Below, one piece after another: positions 6,350 through 14,875 of a DNA stretch of 41,648 nt. The translations under genes were made by a program, and so were the position numbers. The first letter of the stretch is position 1, and each line of letters starts with the position of its first letter. Source of the DNA: Halorhodospira abdelmalekii (GTDB lineage: Bacteria; Pseudomonadota; Gammaproteobacteria; Nitrococcales; Halorhodospiraceae); assembly GCF_016583625.1 (NCBI RefSeq), contig NZ_NRRN01000030.1:1-41648 (forward strand). Reading direction: 5' to 3'. Under the pieces are notes generated by a model. That model saw only the letters and a list, made by a program, of their open reading frames with translations. It was not told where the DNA came from and did not search any database.

Positions 6350-7537
6350 CTACGTATCAATGATCAACATTGCATCGCCGTAGCTGAAAAAGCGGTACTG
6401 CTGAGCGACGGCGTGTCGGTAGGCCGCCATCACTGGGGCATGGCCGGCGAAGGCCGAGACCAGCATCAACAGGGTCGACTCAGGCAGGTGAAAGTTGGTC
6501 AGCAGTGCATCGACGACCCGGAAGCGGTAGCCGGGCGTGATAAAGAGTGCGGTCTCCCCGGTGAAGGGGTGCAGTGCCGCCTCGCCGGTAGATGGGGACG
6601 ACGGCGCCCCACCATTAGACGGGGACAACGATGCCTCGCCGTTGGACGAGGACGAGGACGCCGCCGCCTCAGAGGACGCCGCCACCGCCTCCCCAGCACT
6701 CGCCTCCCCAGCAGAAGGCTGCAGCGCCGCCGCGCTCTCGAGGGCCCGCACGACGGTCGTTCCGACTGCGACGACGCGCCCGCCGCGTGCTCGTGTCTCG
6801 GCAATCGCGGAGACGGCCGCTGGGGAGACCTCGAGCCGTTCGCTGTGCATTTGGTGGGCCGAGAGCTCTTCGCTGGTGACCGGGGTGAAGGTGCCGGCGC
6901 CGACGTGGAGCGTTACCTGCGTCGTCGCGACCCCTTGGGCGGCAAGCTGTTCGAGCGTTGCAGCGTCGAAGTGCAGCCCTGCTGTCGGGGCGGCGACGGC
7001 TCCCGGGCGGCTGGCGAAGACGGTCTGATAGCGTTCGCGATCGCTGGCATCGGCTGTGCGCTGGATGTAGGGCGGCAGCGGCACCTCGCCGTGGCGCTCT
7101 AGGTAGGCAAGCAGTTCGGCTTCACTGCCGGCGGGCGGCTGGCTCAGATGCAGCTCGAACAGTCGCCCCTGACGCCCACCGACGCGCGCTTCGGCACCGC
7201 CCGGCAGCAGTAAAGAGGTTCCGGGGCGCGGCGCCCGATTGGCGCGCACGTGGCAGAGCAAATGCCCGCTCTCGGCGTTGATGATACGCTCGAGCAGGAT
7301 CTCGACTTGACCGCCGCTGGCCTTGTGAGCCGCTAGCCGCGCCGGGATGACGCGGGTGTCGTTGAGCACCAGCAGATCACCGCTACGCAGATAGCTCGGT
7401 AAGTCGGTAAAATGGCGATCGGCCAGCGCGCCGCTGCTGCGGTCTAGTACCAGCATGCGGCTGGCGCTGCGCTGCTGCGCGGGGCGCTCGGCGATCAGTT
7501 GTGGGGGTAATTCGTAGTGAAAGTCGCTGCGGCGCAC
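6350..7537 (-). CDS. queA: S-adenosylmethionine:tRNA ribosyltransferase-isomerase QueA
   Basis: QueA transfers and isomerises the ribosyl part of S-adenosylmethionine onto 7-aminomethyl-deazaguanine in tRNA, making epoxyqueuosine in the cytosol. Family blocks are clear: FHYELPPQLIAERPA (6-20), LLVLNDTRVIPARL (55-68), VPLPPYIQR (152-160), AAPTAGLHF (182-190), HVGAGTFTPV (211-220), ALLTNFHLPESTLLMLVSAF (344-363) and the end YRFFSYGDAML. It is 395 residues against a usual 340-360, because residues 271-325 form a low-complexity Ser/Ala/Gly/Glu insertion between RALESAA and FITPGYRF. The start GTG/ATG choice is fixed by the MRRSDFHYELP motif. The usual partner tgt is not next to it. MITE copies flank this gene and its neighbour. 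Confidence 0.95.
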   Translation of the reverse strand: MRRSDFHYELPPQLIAERPAQQRSASRMLVLDRSSGALADRHFTDLPSYLRSGDLLVLNDTRVIPARLAAHKASGGQVEILLERIINAESGHLLCHVRANRAPRPGTSLLLPGGAEARVGGRQGRLFELHLSQPPAGSEAELLAYLERHGEVPLPPYIQRTADASDRERYQTVFASRPGAVAAPTAGLHFDAATLEQLAAQGVATTQVTLHVGAGTFTPVTSEELSAHQMHSERLEVSPAAVSAIAETRARGGRVVAVGTTVVRALESAAALQPSAGEASAGEAVAASSEAAASSSSSNGEASLSPSNGGAPSSPSTGEAALHPFTGETALFITPGYRFRVVDALLTNFHLPESTLLMLVSAFAGHAPVMAAYRHAVAQQYRFFSYGDAMLIIDT

Positions 7538-7591
7538 GCGCTGTAGGCTCCTCTGTTACGCTGTGGCTCGTATTATCGAGACGCGGATCGG

Positions 7592-7632
7592 CGAAGTCGT
7601 CTCTGAAGTCGTCTTTTGCGAAGTCGTCTCTT
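7592..7632 (+). repeat. Triple direct repeat upstream of the 7655 gene
   Basis: GCGAAGTCGTCTCT occurs three times, the middle copy lacking the first two bases and slightly diverged, at 7591-7604, 7605-7616 and 7618-7631. It lies in the divergent region between queA and the 7655 gene. It could be a regulator site or a simple expansion; nothing else identifies it. Confidence 0.6.
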
Positions 7633-7654
7633 CACTGTGCGAGGACATTTTGTC

Positions 7655-8191
7655 ATGAAACGCTTTTTTAGCGGTTTGTTACCGAGTCAAGGGAAACGCA
7701 TCGTCGAAGATTTGCAGCAGGGGCGGATCTCGATCCCGATCCCGGAGAGCGCCCTAGCCAATGCGCTGAGCGAGGCGCCCGACCCTGGCGTGCGCGATCT
7801 GACCCTGACCTTGGGCGATCAAGCCGAGATCATCATCTCCGGCTACAAGCGCCTTGGAACGTGGATTCGCTTTGTCGCCACCTTTAAGGCCACCCCACCG
7901 CCGCTCTACGTCCCGGGTCCAGCCATCGATCTAGCCTTGAAGCGCGCCCGCCCCTTAGGCGCCGGCCCCTTCATCCTTAAGGCGATGCGCCGAATGGAGC
8001 AGGTTGAGGTGGTGCGCAGCAAGGCCCGGGTTCGGATCGACTACTGGGTCGAGAAACAGCGCTGGGCCTCTATGCTACCGACCGGCATGCTGGAGTATAT
8101 CCGGGTTGCCGACATCAGCAGCGATCCAGACCGTGGTGTGCTTTTGGTCAGCCTGAGCCTGGCCATGCCGGAGGGGGAGCCGAAGGGCTGA
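7655..8191 (+). CDS. Conserved-looking hypothetical protein, 178 residues
   Basis: I do not recognise the family. The protein is soluble and basic with no signal peptide. It shows alternating strand-like segments (VRDLTLTLGDQAEIIISGYK, TWIRFVATFKATPPPLYVPG, VVRSKARVRIDYWVEKQRW, GVLLVSLSLA), which suggests a beta-rich fold with a lipid-binding-like amphipathic pattern, but that is a weak inference. The ATG at 7655 has GAGGAC upstream; a longer frame upstream runs through the triple repeat. It is divergent from queA and ends just before MITE copy 2. Confidence 0.75.
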   Translation: MKRFFSGLLPSQGKRIVEDLQQGRISIPIPESALANALSEAPDPGVRDLTLTLGDQAEIIISGYKRLGTWIRFVATFKATPPPLYVPGPAIDLALKRARPLGAGPFILKAMRRMEQVEVVRSKARVRIDYWVEKQRWASMLPTGMLEYIRVADISSDPDRGVLLVSLSLAMPEGEPKG

Positions 8192-8277
8192 AATCGGGGC
8201 GTGTCCCCCGATCTCACCCCGCCAGCCATCCGGCAGTGGTGAGAACCTCGCCGCTGTGCTTCGGTTGAAGGGGCCTT

Positions 8278-8437
8278 GATCATTCCTTGGTCCACCTGCC
8301 CGCCACGTAGCGGAGGGCAGCGGTTGTCGCCTGGGAGCGCCGGCGTCCCCGCCGGCATTCTTCTCATGCATGCCGGCGAGGACGCCGGCGTTCCCAGGAA
8401 AAGCGCTCAACCACCGCCATGCTTCAGCATGTGTGAC
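8278..8437. mobile_element. MITE-like palindromic element, copy 2 (inverted)
   Basis: Reverse-complement copy of the element at 6045-6326: begins TGATCATTCCTTGGTCCAC, carries the same GC-rich palindrome (about 8329-8399), then AAAAGCGCT and a diverged arm up to GTGTGAC at 8437. The distal terminal repeat is not visible, so this copy is shorter or decayed. The stretch 8192-8277 holds no gene. Confidence 0.7.
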
Positions 8438-8494
8438 AGAGGAGCGATGGTGCAGCTCATGCGACTGGCTTTACTTACGCAAAGTTTAGTAGCT

Positions 8495-9115
8495 CTACTG
8501 CGCCAACGCGCCGCTCTCTTCCAGGGCCGCTAGATCTTCGAAACTGATCCGCAGCCGGTAGCGCATCTCGCCGTCGTCGCCCTCTTCCATCGGTTCGACG
8601 TAGTCGAGCAGTTCGCTATGCTCGCTGAGCGCCTCGGCAGTGATGTTCTCGCGAACCAGCTTCCCATCCATGATCTGCCAGCTGCGTACATCGCCCGGAA
8701 CGTCGTTCGGATCGAGGTAGCCGTGGACGATCATCTGCTCGATATTGATCGGCTGCTGGCCGTGCGCTTGGCTAAAGAGCAGGTAGCCTGCCGCCAAACC
8801 GGCCAGACCACCGACCAGCATCCCGGTGCTAGTCAGCGGTGGCACAGCGCCCATGCCACGCCGCGGTGCCGGCGCAGCCTGCTGCTGGCCTCCCGTATCG
8901 CGCTGCTGTCGCGGCGGCTGCTGCGACGGGCTGCTGCGCGGCCGGAAGAAACCACCGCCGCCCCTGCCTCGTCGCGCCTCGGCCTCGTTCAGACTCGCGC
9001 TCACGAGCGTAAGGCTGCCGTAGGGCGTCGGCACCGTCTTAGTGCTCACTTCACCGCCGATATAGAGCCCGACCGCGACAGCCGGAGCCAGTAACCAATA
9101 GCCGTTGTTACGCAT
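8495..9115 (-). CDS. Hypothetical membrane-anchored protein
   Basis: A 206-residue protein with an N-terminal hydrophobic helix (YWLLAPAVAVGLYIGG), an Arg/Gly-rich patch (RRGRGGGGFFRPR), a Gln/Pro-rich linker, a second hydrophobic Gly-rich segment (GMLVGGLAGLAAGYLLF, about 98-114) and an acidic C-terminal domain. I do not recognise a family. The ATG at 9113-9115 is set by a strong GGAGGT seven bases upstream; the frame stays open further upstream but that part is low-complexity noncoding sequence. Topology is probably two membrane spans with a soluble C-terminus. Confidence 0.75.
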   Translation of the reverse strand: MRNNGYWLLAPAVAVGLYIGGEVSTKTVPTPYGSLTLVSASLNEAEARRGRGGGGFFRPRSSPSQQPPRQQRDTGGQQQAAPAPRRGMGAVPPLTSTGMLVGGLAGLAAGYLLFSQAHGQQPINIEQMIVHGYLDPNDVPGDVRSWQIMDGKLVRENITAEALSEHSELLDYVEPMEEGDDGEMRYRLRISFEDLAALEESGALAQ

Positions 9116-9474
9116 CGCAACACCTCCCCGCACTCCGATAGAGCGTGCTATTCTCCCAATATCGACTGCAGACGCTTGGAGCGCTGCGGTCGCGGTGGTC
9201 CAGGCGTCGCTCCGCGCCTGGGAATCCGCCACCGGGGGTGGCTGCCTTTGACCAAGCCACCCGGCGCCAACGCCGAGGTAAGGGCGGCGATAGTGGCGGC
9301 AACGGTGGCGCCTCGGCTCGAGCCTCGGGCCGTTTCCCCGAGGCAGGCGACAGTTGGTGACGGAGACTGAGCCGGTCCGTGGCACTGAGCCGCTGAGCCG
9401 CCGGGCGTTGAGCCGCTGAGAGGCACCCACCGCCCAGCCCGAAAGAATATTTATTCTCATTATAGAGAAGAGCC
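9116..9474. other. Intergenic region between divergent genes
   Basis: About 360 bp without a credible gene. It contains GC-rich short inverted segments (for example CCAGGCG..CGCCTGG near 9200-9221) and, just before the 9475 gene, an AT-rich stretch (TATTTATTCTCATTATAGAG) that may hold its promoter, with TTATAG as a possible -10. Confidence 0.45.
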
Positions 9475-10095
9475 ATGACCATCTCCAGCACTTTCGCCCC
9501 TCGGCTGCTCAACTGTACACACCGCACTCCGCTCGGCTGGCTGGTTCGGGCGGGTGCGCTGATCGGGATTGCTGCAGCGCTAGTGCTTATTAGTGGTTGT
9601 GATAGCAGCGACGGTCCCAGCCTCGCTACCTCACCCTCCGGCAGCGAAGACTTAGGCGAGATCTTTGAGCACCATGAAGTTCTGCTGGACGGCTGCACCA
9701 CCTGCCACGCTCCCGACGGTCAAGAGGCCGATGGCCCCGACCTGCGCACCGCCCGCTCCTTTCATCGTGATCTGGTCGGCAAGAACGCACCCGATGACTT
9801 CCCGAACTGGATCGTCACCTCCAGCTGCAACATGCACTACGACTTCGTTACGCCGAATCGGCCGGGAGACTCCACCCTCCTCGCCGCCCTCTCTGAAGAT
9901 TGGCAGATTCCGAACTGTAACAGTGCCCTGAGCACTCACGAGACCCAGTATAGCTCCGGCGATCGCCGGCGGGCGCTGGCTGCTCTGGTCACCGACCTCG
10001 TCGCCTGGATTGAGGCTGGCGCCCCGCCGCCGAGCAACCCGGTCAACGCCTCGCGGGCTATGGCAGTGATTGAACACCCGGCGCTCGCTGAGTAA
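9475..10095 (+). CDS. Lipoprotein with a c-type haem motif
   Basis: A 206-residue protein with a long signal ending in a lipobox (VLISGC), so it is lipid-anchored in the periplasm. The mature part has CTTCH (residues 78-82), a CXXCH site for covalent haem c, within LDGCTTCHAPDGQEADGPDL, which resembles the haem segment of cytochrome c/planctomycete-type domains. Later residues CNMHYDFVTPNRPGDSTLLAAL and IEAGAPPP are also typical of this group. The distal Met or His ligand is not certain. It lies upstream of the AsmA-like gene on the same strand with a 78-bp gap; an electron-transfer role is inferred and no redox partner is adjacent. Confidence 0.75.
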   Translation: MTISSTFAPRLLNCTHRTPLGWLVRAGALIGIAAALVLISGCDSSDGPSLATSPSGSEDLGEIFEHHEVLLDGCTTCHAPDGQEADGPDLRTARSFHRDLVGKNAPDDFPNWIVTSSCNMHYDFVTPNRPGDSTLLAALSEDWQIPNCNSALSTHETQYSSGDRRRALAALVTDLVAWIEAGAPPPSNPVNASRAMAVIEHPALAE

Positions 10096-10173
10096 CCGAC
10101 CCAACAAGCGGACAACAGGCGAACCGAAAGAGCGGACCCAACAGGCCAACAAGCGGCGTCTACGGCAGCTTCT

Positions 10174-13100
10174 ATGAACGAGCAGAGCCCCACTCCAACA
10201 CAGCCCCCGGAAGCCGAGCGCACCGCGGCCACGAAGCCCCCGCTCGACGACCAGCGGCGGCGCCGTCGTCGCTGGCCTTGGTGGCTCGGTGGCACGCTGC
10301 TCGCGCTGCTGCTTCTCCCCGTACTGCTGCTCTTGGCCGCTTACGCCGTCGTCCGCTCCCCGCTGTTGGAGAGCCAGATCTGGCCGCGGCTGCAGCCGCT
10401 CATCGCTGAGCATAGCGGCTGGCAGGTCGAGCTTGAGCGTCTGCGCCTCGACCCGCTACGCAGCCTCGAGATCGCTGGGCTGCGCGCCACTCCGGTAGCG
10501 AAAAGCGACGCCCTCGGCGACGAGAGCGCTTGCGACAACCTCCAGTTCGAACTCGCGGAGCTCGATCTGCGCTTCGATCTATGGTCACTCATTCGTGAAC
10601 GCCGCCTCCACGTCGAGCGGCTAAACCTGCATGAGCCACACTTAAACGGCTGCCAGACCCTTCATCTCGCTGAGGCGCCCCCAGAGGAGGAGCCGGAGAC
10701 GCCGCCCGACGAGGCGCCCGAGCTCGACCCCCAGGCCTTGATCGGCGAGCTGCTGGCAGAACTCGAAGAGCTGCCGCTGGAGGTCGCGATTGATGCGATC
10801 ACCGTCAGCGGTGGCCACGCGGCGATTGAGCTGCGCCTCCCCGAGCAGGGGACGCGGATCGCTTGGCACGGTGAACTCGACTTCAGCACCGCCCTGCACG
10901 CCCGCCCTGGGGCGCTTCACGGCCACCTGGAGACGCGTCTGCGCTCCTCCGCCCCGCTGACGCTGGTTCAGCAGCACGACGGCGCTGAACGCCTGATCCA
11001 CCTCAGCCCGCAGCTCGACGCTGCCCTTGGTTGGCAGCTCGCCCAGGGCTCACCGTGGCACTTGGCGATCGACCCGCTGCAACTCGATCTACAACTGCAG
11101 CAACCCCACATCGAGAGCCGCGATGCCGAGCTCGAGCTGCACACCCACTGGCCCTACTACCGGCTCCACTTGGCCGAGGCGAGTCGCCTGCTGCTAAACC
11201 TCGAGCCGGGACACTGGCCGCTGCACATCGACCTGGAGTTGCACAGCGAGCTGCCGCAGGCGCAACTTGCCCTCGCGGGGCCGGATTGGGGCGCTCTGCG
11301 CACCGGCTTGGATCACCACCTAGCGATCGAAAGCCGCGGTTCGATCGATCTGCTGCGCCCCGATCTCACCGATCTACACCTGCACGTCGGTGGTCGACAG
11401 CAACTCAGCGATTTGTCGCTGACGCTGCTAGCGACTGCGGATGCGGATGCGGATGCGGATGCGGATGCGGATGCGGATGCGGCAGACGATGCAGCGGGAA
11501 TAGGAGTGGAGGCAGGAGCAGGAGTTGCAGCTGGAGCTGGAGCTGGAGCTGGAGCTGGAGCTGGAGCTGGAGCTGGAGCTGGAGCTGGAACAGTAGCAAT
11601 GGCGGGAGCCGTGGCCGAAGCTGAAGCGGGAGAGACGGCAGCGGAGACCGAAGCGCTGACCATCGGCCTCAAACAGGCCGCGCTGACCTTCAGTGCCACT
11701 CGCCCGGAGGCTCGCCCAAAACCTCGTCCAGAAACTCGCTTTGATACTGGCCTTGATACTGGCCCAGAACCTGCCCCATGGACTGACCGCGAGCCCCGCC
11801 CCGACCCCGAAAACGCCCTCGCCGCGGTCGGCGGGCTCGAAGTCGCTGCCGATCTCGCACTCGTCGGGCTCGACACCCCCTTCTTGACGACTGTTGTCGA
11901 TCTCCACCCGCGCCTTCAGCTGCAGCTCGACGAAACGCTACAGCGCGTTGCCCTCGCCGCTGCCCTGCAGCTCGATGAGCACGAACTGCTGACCTTAGCG
12001 CTCGATCTCGACAACGCCCCGCACCAACTCACCCTGACGCCACGAGTGACGGTGAACCTGCCGCAGGCGCTAGCCGACTACCTCGCCGACTACCTACCGG
12101 CCGATCACCCGCAGAGCGCCGCCGGGACAAACGCCGACACAGCCAGCAGATTTGTCACTGAAGGGGTCACCGAAGGAGCCAACGGAGCGGCCAACGAAGC
12201 GGGCAATGAAAGAAGCGCCGGAATCGCCGGTGCAATGGGCGGTGCAATGGGCGATGAGATAGCCGCCGAAATGGCCGCAGCCGCCGAGGCCGCCGCGCTG
12301 CTCTACACCCTCGGCGATCTGCAGATTGAGTTCGGCGGCCCGCTGCGCTGGTCCCACCCCTTCGCCGAGCTGCTGCCGGCGCTGCTCGACGGCGCGGTGG
12401 CCGCGCCGAGCGACGTTGAGCCGTGGCAGCTGCACGCCGATCTGGCCACGACTCTGACCCAGCACGCCCCACCCCGCAGCGCCGAAGGGCTGCTGCTGCC
12501 CCACCCGCTGCAGATCACCACGCAGCTCGCTAGCCGCCTGCCGGAGGACGAGCACCGCCTCGCTCTGCACCTGCACAGCGACGGCATCCAGCATCCGCCG
12601 CTGCTCGAGCCGCTGCCGCTGGCCCTAGAGCTGCAAACGACGCTCGATAGCGCGCTGACTGCACTCGATCTACAGGGCGCCCTGACCCTCGCCAGGGAAC
12701 CGGAACCAGCGCTGGCGTGGCAGGTAGCACTGGCGCAGCAGCCGCAGCGGACCGACCTTACCGGCACGCTACAAAGCCATTTCGATCCGCAGTGGCAACG
12801 CTACCTCAGCGATCTGGCCGCCCTGGAGCTGCTCGGCCGCGGTGCGCTCGATCTCGATTGGGGGCTTACATTGACCCACGGCGCCGACGATCTCTTCGCC
12901 TTCATCGAGACACTCGACCCGCTGCTGGAGTCACTGCCAGAGTCACTGCCAGGGTCACTGCCAGAGACGCTCGCCGCTGAGCTGCGGGTACAGGGCAGCC
13001 TGGCTCAGCACACCCCCGGTGCCGAAGCGCCGGCGCACTGGCACGAGCCGCTGCGCTTTCGCCAACACGTAACCCTCGATGGCAAGCGGCGCAGTGCGAC

Positions 13101-14514
13101 CACCCGTGGGCGGTACGACATCCCGACCCTGCACCTGCTCGGTGAAGCGGCAGATGCAGCTGCCAATGCCGACACAGTCGACACGGTCAACAGCGACAGA
13201 GGTAACACGGGCAACGCGGGCAGCACGGGCAGCAGCGACCAACCGCCCGACCTCGTGCGCCTATCAGGGCTGACCGTCGACTGGCAGCTGGCTGCAGAGT
13301 GGGCCGAGGCGTGGCAAGAGCGCCTCGATACCCGCTTGACCGTGGAGTTCGACGGCGACAGCATCGATCTGCTGCTGGCCGCCCTGCTCGATCCAGAGGC
13401 CGAGCCGGAGCTGGAGCTGCCCGAGGAGCTGGAACTGCCCGAGCATCTTGAGCTAGCCCCCGCCACACTGCCGCTGCGGCTGCACGCCGACACCACTCTG
13501 AACTTGGCCAGCGAGTCACTGCAGCTGCACGATTTGGCCCTCTCGCTGGGGGCCGGCTGGCTGCGCCAACACGCTGCCGGCGAGGCCCGCTTGGACGGCT
13601 CACAAGCGAGCCTGAGTGGTCAGCTGGAGTTGCACCCGCACGATGCCCTGCTGCCGCCCTTGAGCGCTGCCGGCAGCCTGACGCTGCCGTGGGAGGTCCA
13701 TCTGGCCGATGCCCAGCAGATTTCGCTGCAGGCCGTAGCGCTGGCCGATGGGCTGCGGCTAGAACTCCCCGGAGTGGCCGGTTTAACCGGCATGACGGGG
13801 CAGTTTAGCGTCAGCCAAGAGCTGGAGCTGCGCGACGATGGCCGCATCGCCTTCGCCCACCTGCTCACGCCGCACGCCTTTCAGCGGGTCGATTTTACCC
13901 GGGTCGAACCCTTTTTGGAGCGCCGCCGAGAGCTGCGTATCGAGTCGCTCTATCTCGATTCGCTCGCCCTCGGGCCGCTTGAGGCCACCCTGCCGATTGA
14001 GCAGAACCTCTTTCAGCTTCAGCATTTTAGCCTCAGCCTCTTGGGTGGCGAGATGGCCGGTCAACTCTATCTCGACACCTCACCGGAGGGGTGGAGCTTC
14101 GGTCTGCTGAGCCGCCTGACCCGGGTCGATCTGCGCCACCTGCTGCCCGAGACCTTAGCGGCGACCGGCTACGCCCCGGTCAACGCCCGCACCGCCATCG
14201 AGCTCGACTTCTCGCGCCGATTGCTGGAGGGGCGGATCGACATCACCGAGATCAATCGCGTACAACTGCTGCAACTGCTCGATCTGATCGACCCCGACCA
14301 AGAAGACCCGAACTTGAGTCGGGTGCGTTCGGCACTGCGCATCGGCCATCCGCAGCAGGTCAGCCTCGATATGGAGCACGGTCTGCTCGATCTCGAGATC
14401 CGTCTTTCGACCTTCCGGGAGCCGATTCGCATTCGCGGATTGCCCCTCTCACCGATTCTGGAGCGCTTTGCCGCCGAGGCACTGGCGCTGCCCGAGACCT
14501 TACCGCTGGAGTGA
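10174..14514 (+). CDS. Large AsmA/YdbH-like envelope protein
   Basis: A 1446-residue protein with a cytoplasmic basic N-terminus, a transmembrane helix (WWLGGTLLALLLLPVLLLLAAYAVV, about 34-58) and a very long Leu/Asp/His-rich beta-helical-type periplasmic region. The C-terminal part (GEMAGQLYLDTSPEGWSFGL onward, ending in RIRGLPLSPILERFAAEAL) resembles the end of YdbH/AsmA-family proteins, which bridge inner and outer membrane and move phospholipids; that role is inferred. Low-complexity inserts interrupt it: an (Ala-Asp)7 and an (Ala-Gly)9 tract encoded by hexanucleotide microsatellites, and Ala/Glu/Thr-rich loops. It is followed 7 bp later by a small lipoprotein, as ydbH is followed by ynbE in Escherichia coli. 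Confidence 0.75.
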   Translation: MNEQSPTPTQPPEAERTAATKPPLDDQRRRRRRWPWWLGGTLLALLLLPVLLLLAAYAVVRSPLLESQIWPRLQPLIAEHSGWQVELERLRLDPLRSLEIAGLRATPVAKSDALGDESACDNLQFELAELDLRFDLWSLIRERRLHVERLNLHEPHLNGCQTLHLAEAPPEEEPETPPDEAPELDPQALIGELLAELEELPLEVAIDAITVSGGHAAIELRLPEQGTRIAWHGELDFSTALHARPGALHGHLETRLRSSAPLTLVQQHDGAERLIHLSPQLDAALGWQLAQGSPWHLAIDPLQLDLQLQQPHIESRDAELELHTHWPYYRLHLAEASRLLLNLEPGHWPLHIDLELHSELPQAQLALAGPDWGALRTGLDHHLAIESRGSIDLLRPDLTDLHLHVGGRQQLSDLSLTLLATADADADADADADADAADDAAGIGVEAGAGVAAGAGAGAGAGAGAGAGAGAGTVAMAGAVAEAEAGETAAETEALTIGLKQAALTFSATRPEARPKPRPETRFDTGLDTGPEPAPWTDREPRPDPENALAAVGGLEVAADLALVGLDTPFLTTVVDLHPRLQLQLDETLQRVALAAALQLDEHELLTLALDLDNAPHQLTLTPRVTVNLPQALADYLADYLPADHPQSAAGTNADTASRFVTEGVTEGANGAANEAGNERSAGIAGAMGGAMGDEIAAEMAAAAEAAALLYTLGDLQIEFGGPLRWSHPFAELLPALLDGAVAAPSDVEPWQLHADLATTLTQHAPPRSAEGLLLPHPLQITTQLASRLPEDEHRLALHLHSDGIQHPPLLEPLPLALELQTTLDSALTALDLQGALTLAREPEPALAWQVALAQQPQRTDLTGTLQSHFDPQWQRYLSDLAALELLGRGALDLDWGLTLTHGADDLFAFIETLDPLLESLPESLPGSLPETLAAELRVQGSLAQHTPGAEAPAHWHEPLRFRQHVTLDGKRRSATTRGRYDIPTLHLLGEAADAAANADTVDTVNSDRGNTGNAGSTGSSDQPPDLVRLSGLTVDWQLAAEWAEAWQERLDTRLTVEFDGDSIDLLLAALLDPEAEPELELPEELELPEHLELAPATLPLRLHADTTLNLASESLQLHDLALSLGAGWLRQHAAGEARLDGSQASLSGQLELHPHDALLPPLSAAGSLTLPWEVHLADAQQISLQAVALADGLRLELPGVAGLTGMTGQFSVSQELELRDDGRIAFAHLLTPHAFQRVDFTRVEPFLERRRELRIESLYLDSLALGPLEATLPIEQNLFQLQHFSLSLLGGEMAGQLYLDTSPEGWSFGLLSRLTRVDLRHLLPETLAATGYAPVNARTAIELDFSRRLLEGRIDITEINRVQLLQLLDLIDPDQEDPNLSRVRSALRIGHPQQVSLDMEHGLLDLEIRLSTFREPIRIRGLPLSPILERFAAEALALPETLPLE
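11437..11586 (+). repeat. Two hexanucleotide microsatellites inside the AsmA-like gene
   Basis: (GCGGAT)7 at 11437-11478 encodes Ala-Asp repeats, and (GGAGCT)9 at 11533-11586 encodes Ala-Gly repeats in a shifted register. Because the unit is six bases, length changes alter the protein without shifting the frame. Confidence 0.95.
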
Positions 14515-14521
14515 GTTCGTC

Positions 14522-14875
14522 ATGCTACGACCGCTGATCATTCTCTTGTTGCTCTCATCGGCGCTGCTCCTCAGCGGCTGCGCCGGGATGCTCAACGCCC
14601 TAGTGCCGGATGTCCACATCGCCGACCGGCACACGGTCATGGAGGCCGACGCCGCCGGCGAGTGGCCCGAGCTCGAACAGCGACTGCGCTACGATCTCAA
14701 CCGCGGCCCGCAGCCGCTGCCCGATCTCGTCGAGCCGCTGGAGCAGCAGGCGACCTTCCGTGTGCTCAACGACGAGTTCGTCATGCCGACCGGGGAGACG
14801 AAAGCGACCGAAGGGACTGAAGCGGCCGACGAGGCCCGGCAGAGCCAGCGTGCAACGGAGCGGGACGATGGCTAG
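14522..14875 (+). CDS. Small lipoprotein
   Basis: A 117-residue protein with signal peptide LIILLLLSSALLLSGC: the lipobox LSGC puts the lipidated Cys at about residue 20. The mature region contains VPDVHIADRHTVMEADAAGE and a charged low-complexity tail. The ATG at 14522 follows the AsmA-like stop by 7 bp, and the last 8 bases overlap the next gene's start, so the three genes form an operon. Position resembles ynbE next to ydbH, but the sequence does not clearly match YnbE. Confidence 0.8.
   Translation: MLRPLIILLLLSSALLLSGCAGMLNALVPDVHIADRHTVMEADAAGEWPELEQRLRYDLNRGPQPLPDLVEPLEQQATFRVLNDEFVMPTGETKATEGTEAADEARQSQRATERDDG

Noticed and set aside
11437-11586. Microsatellites as frameshift phase-variation switches
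   Set aside because: The units are six bases long, so changes in copy number keep the frame; only protein length would vary.
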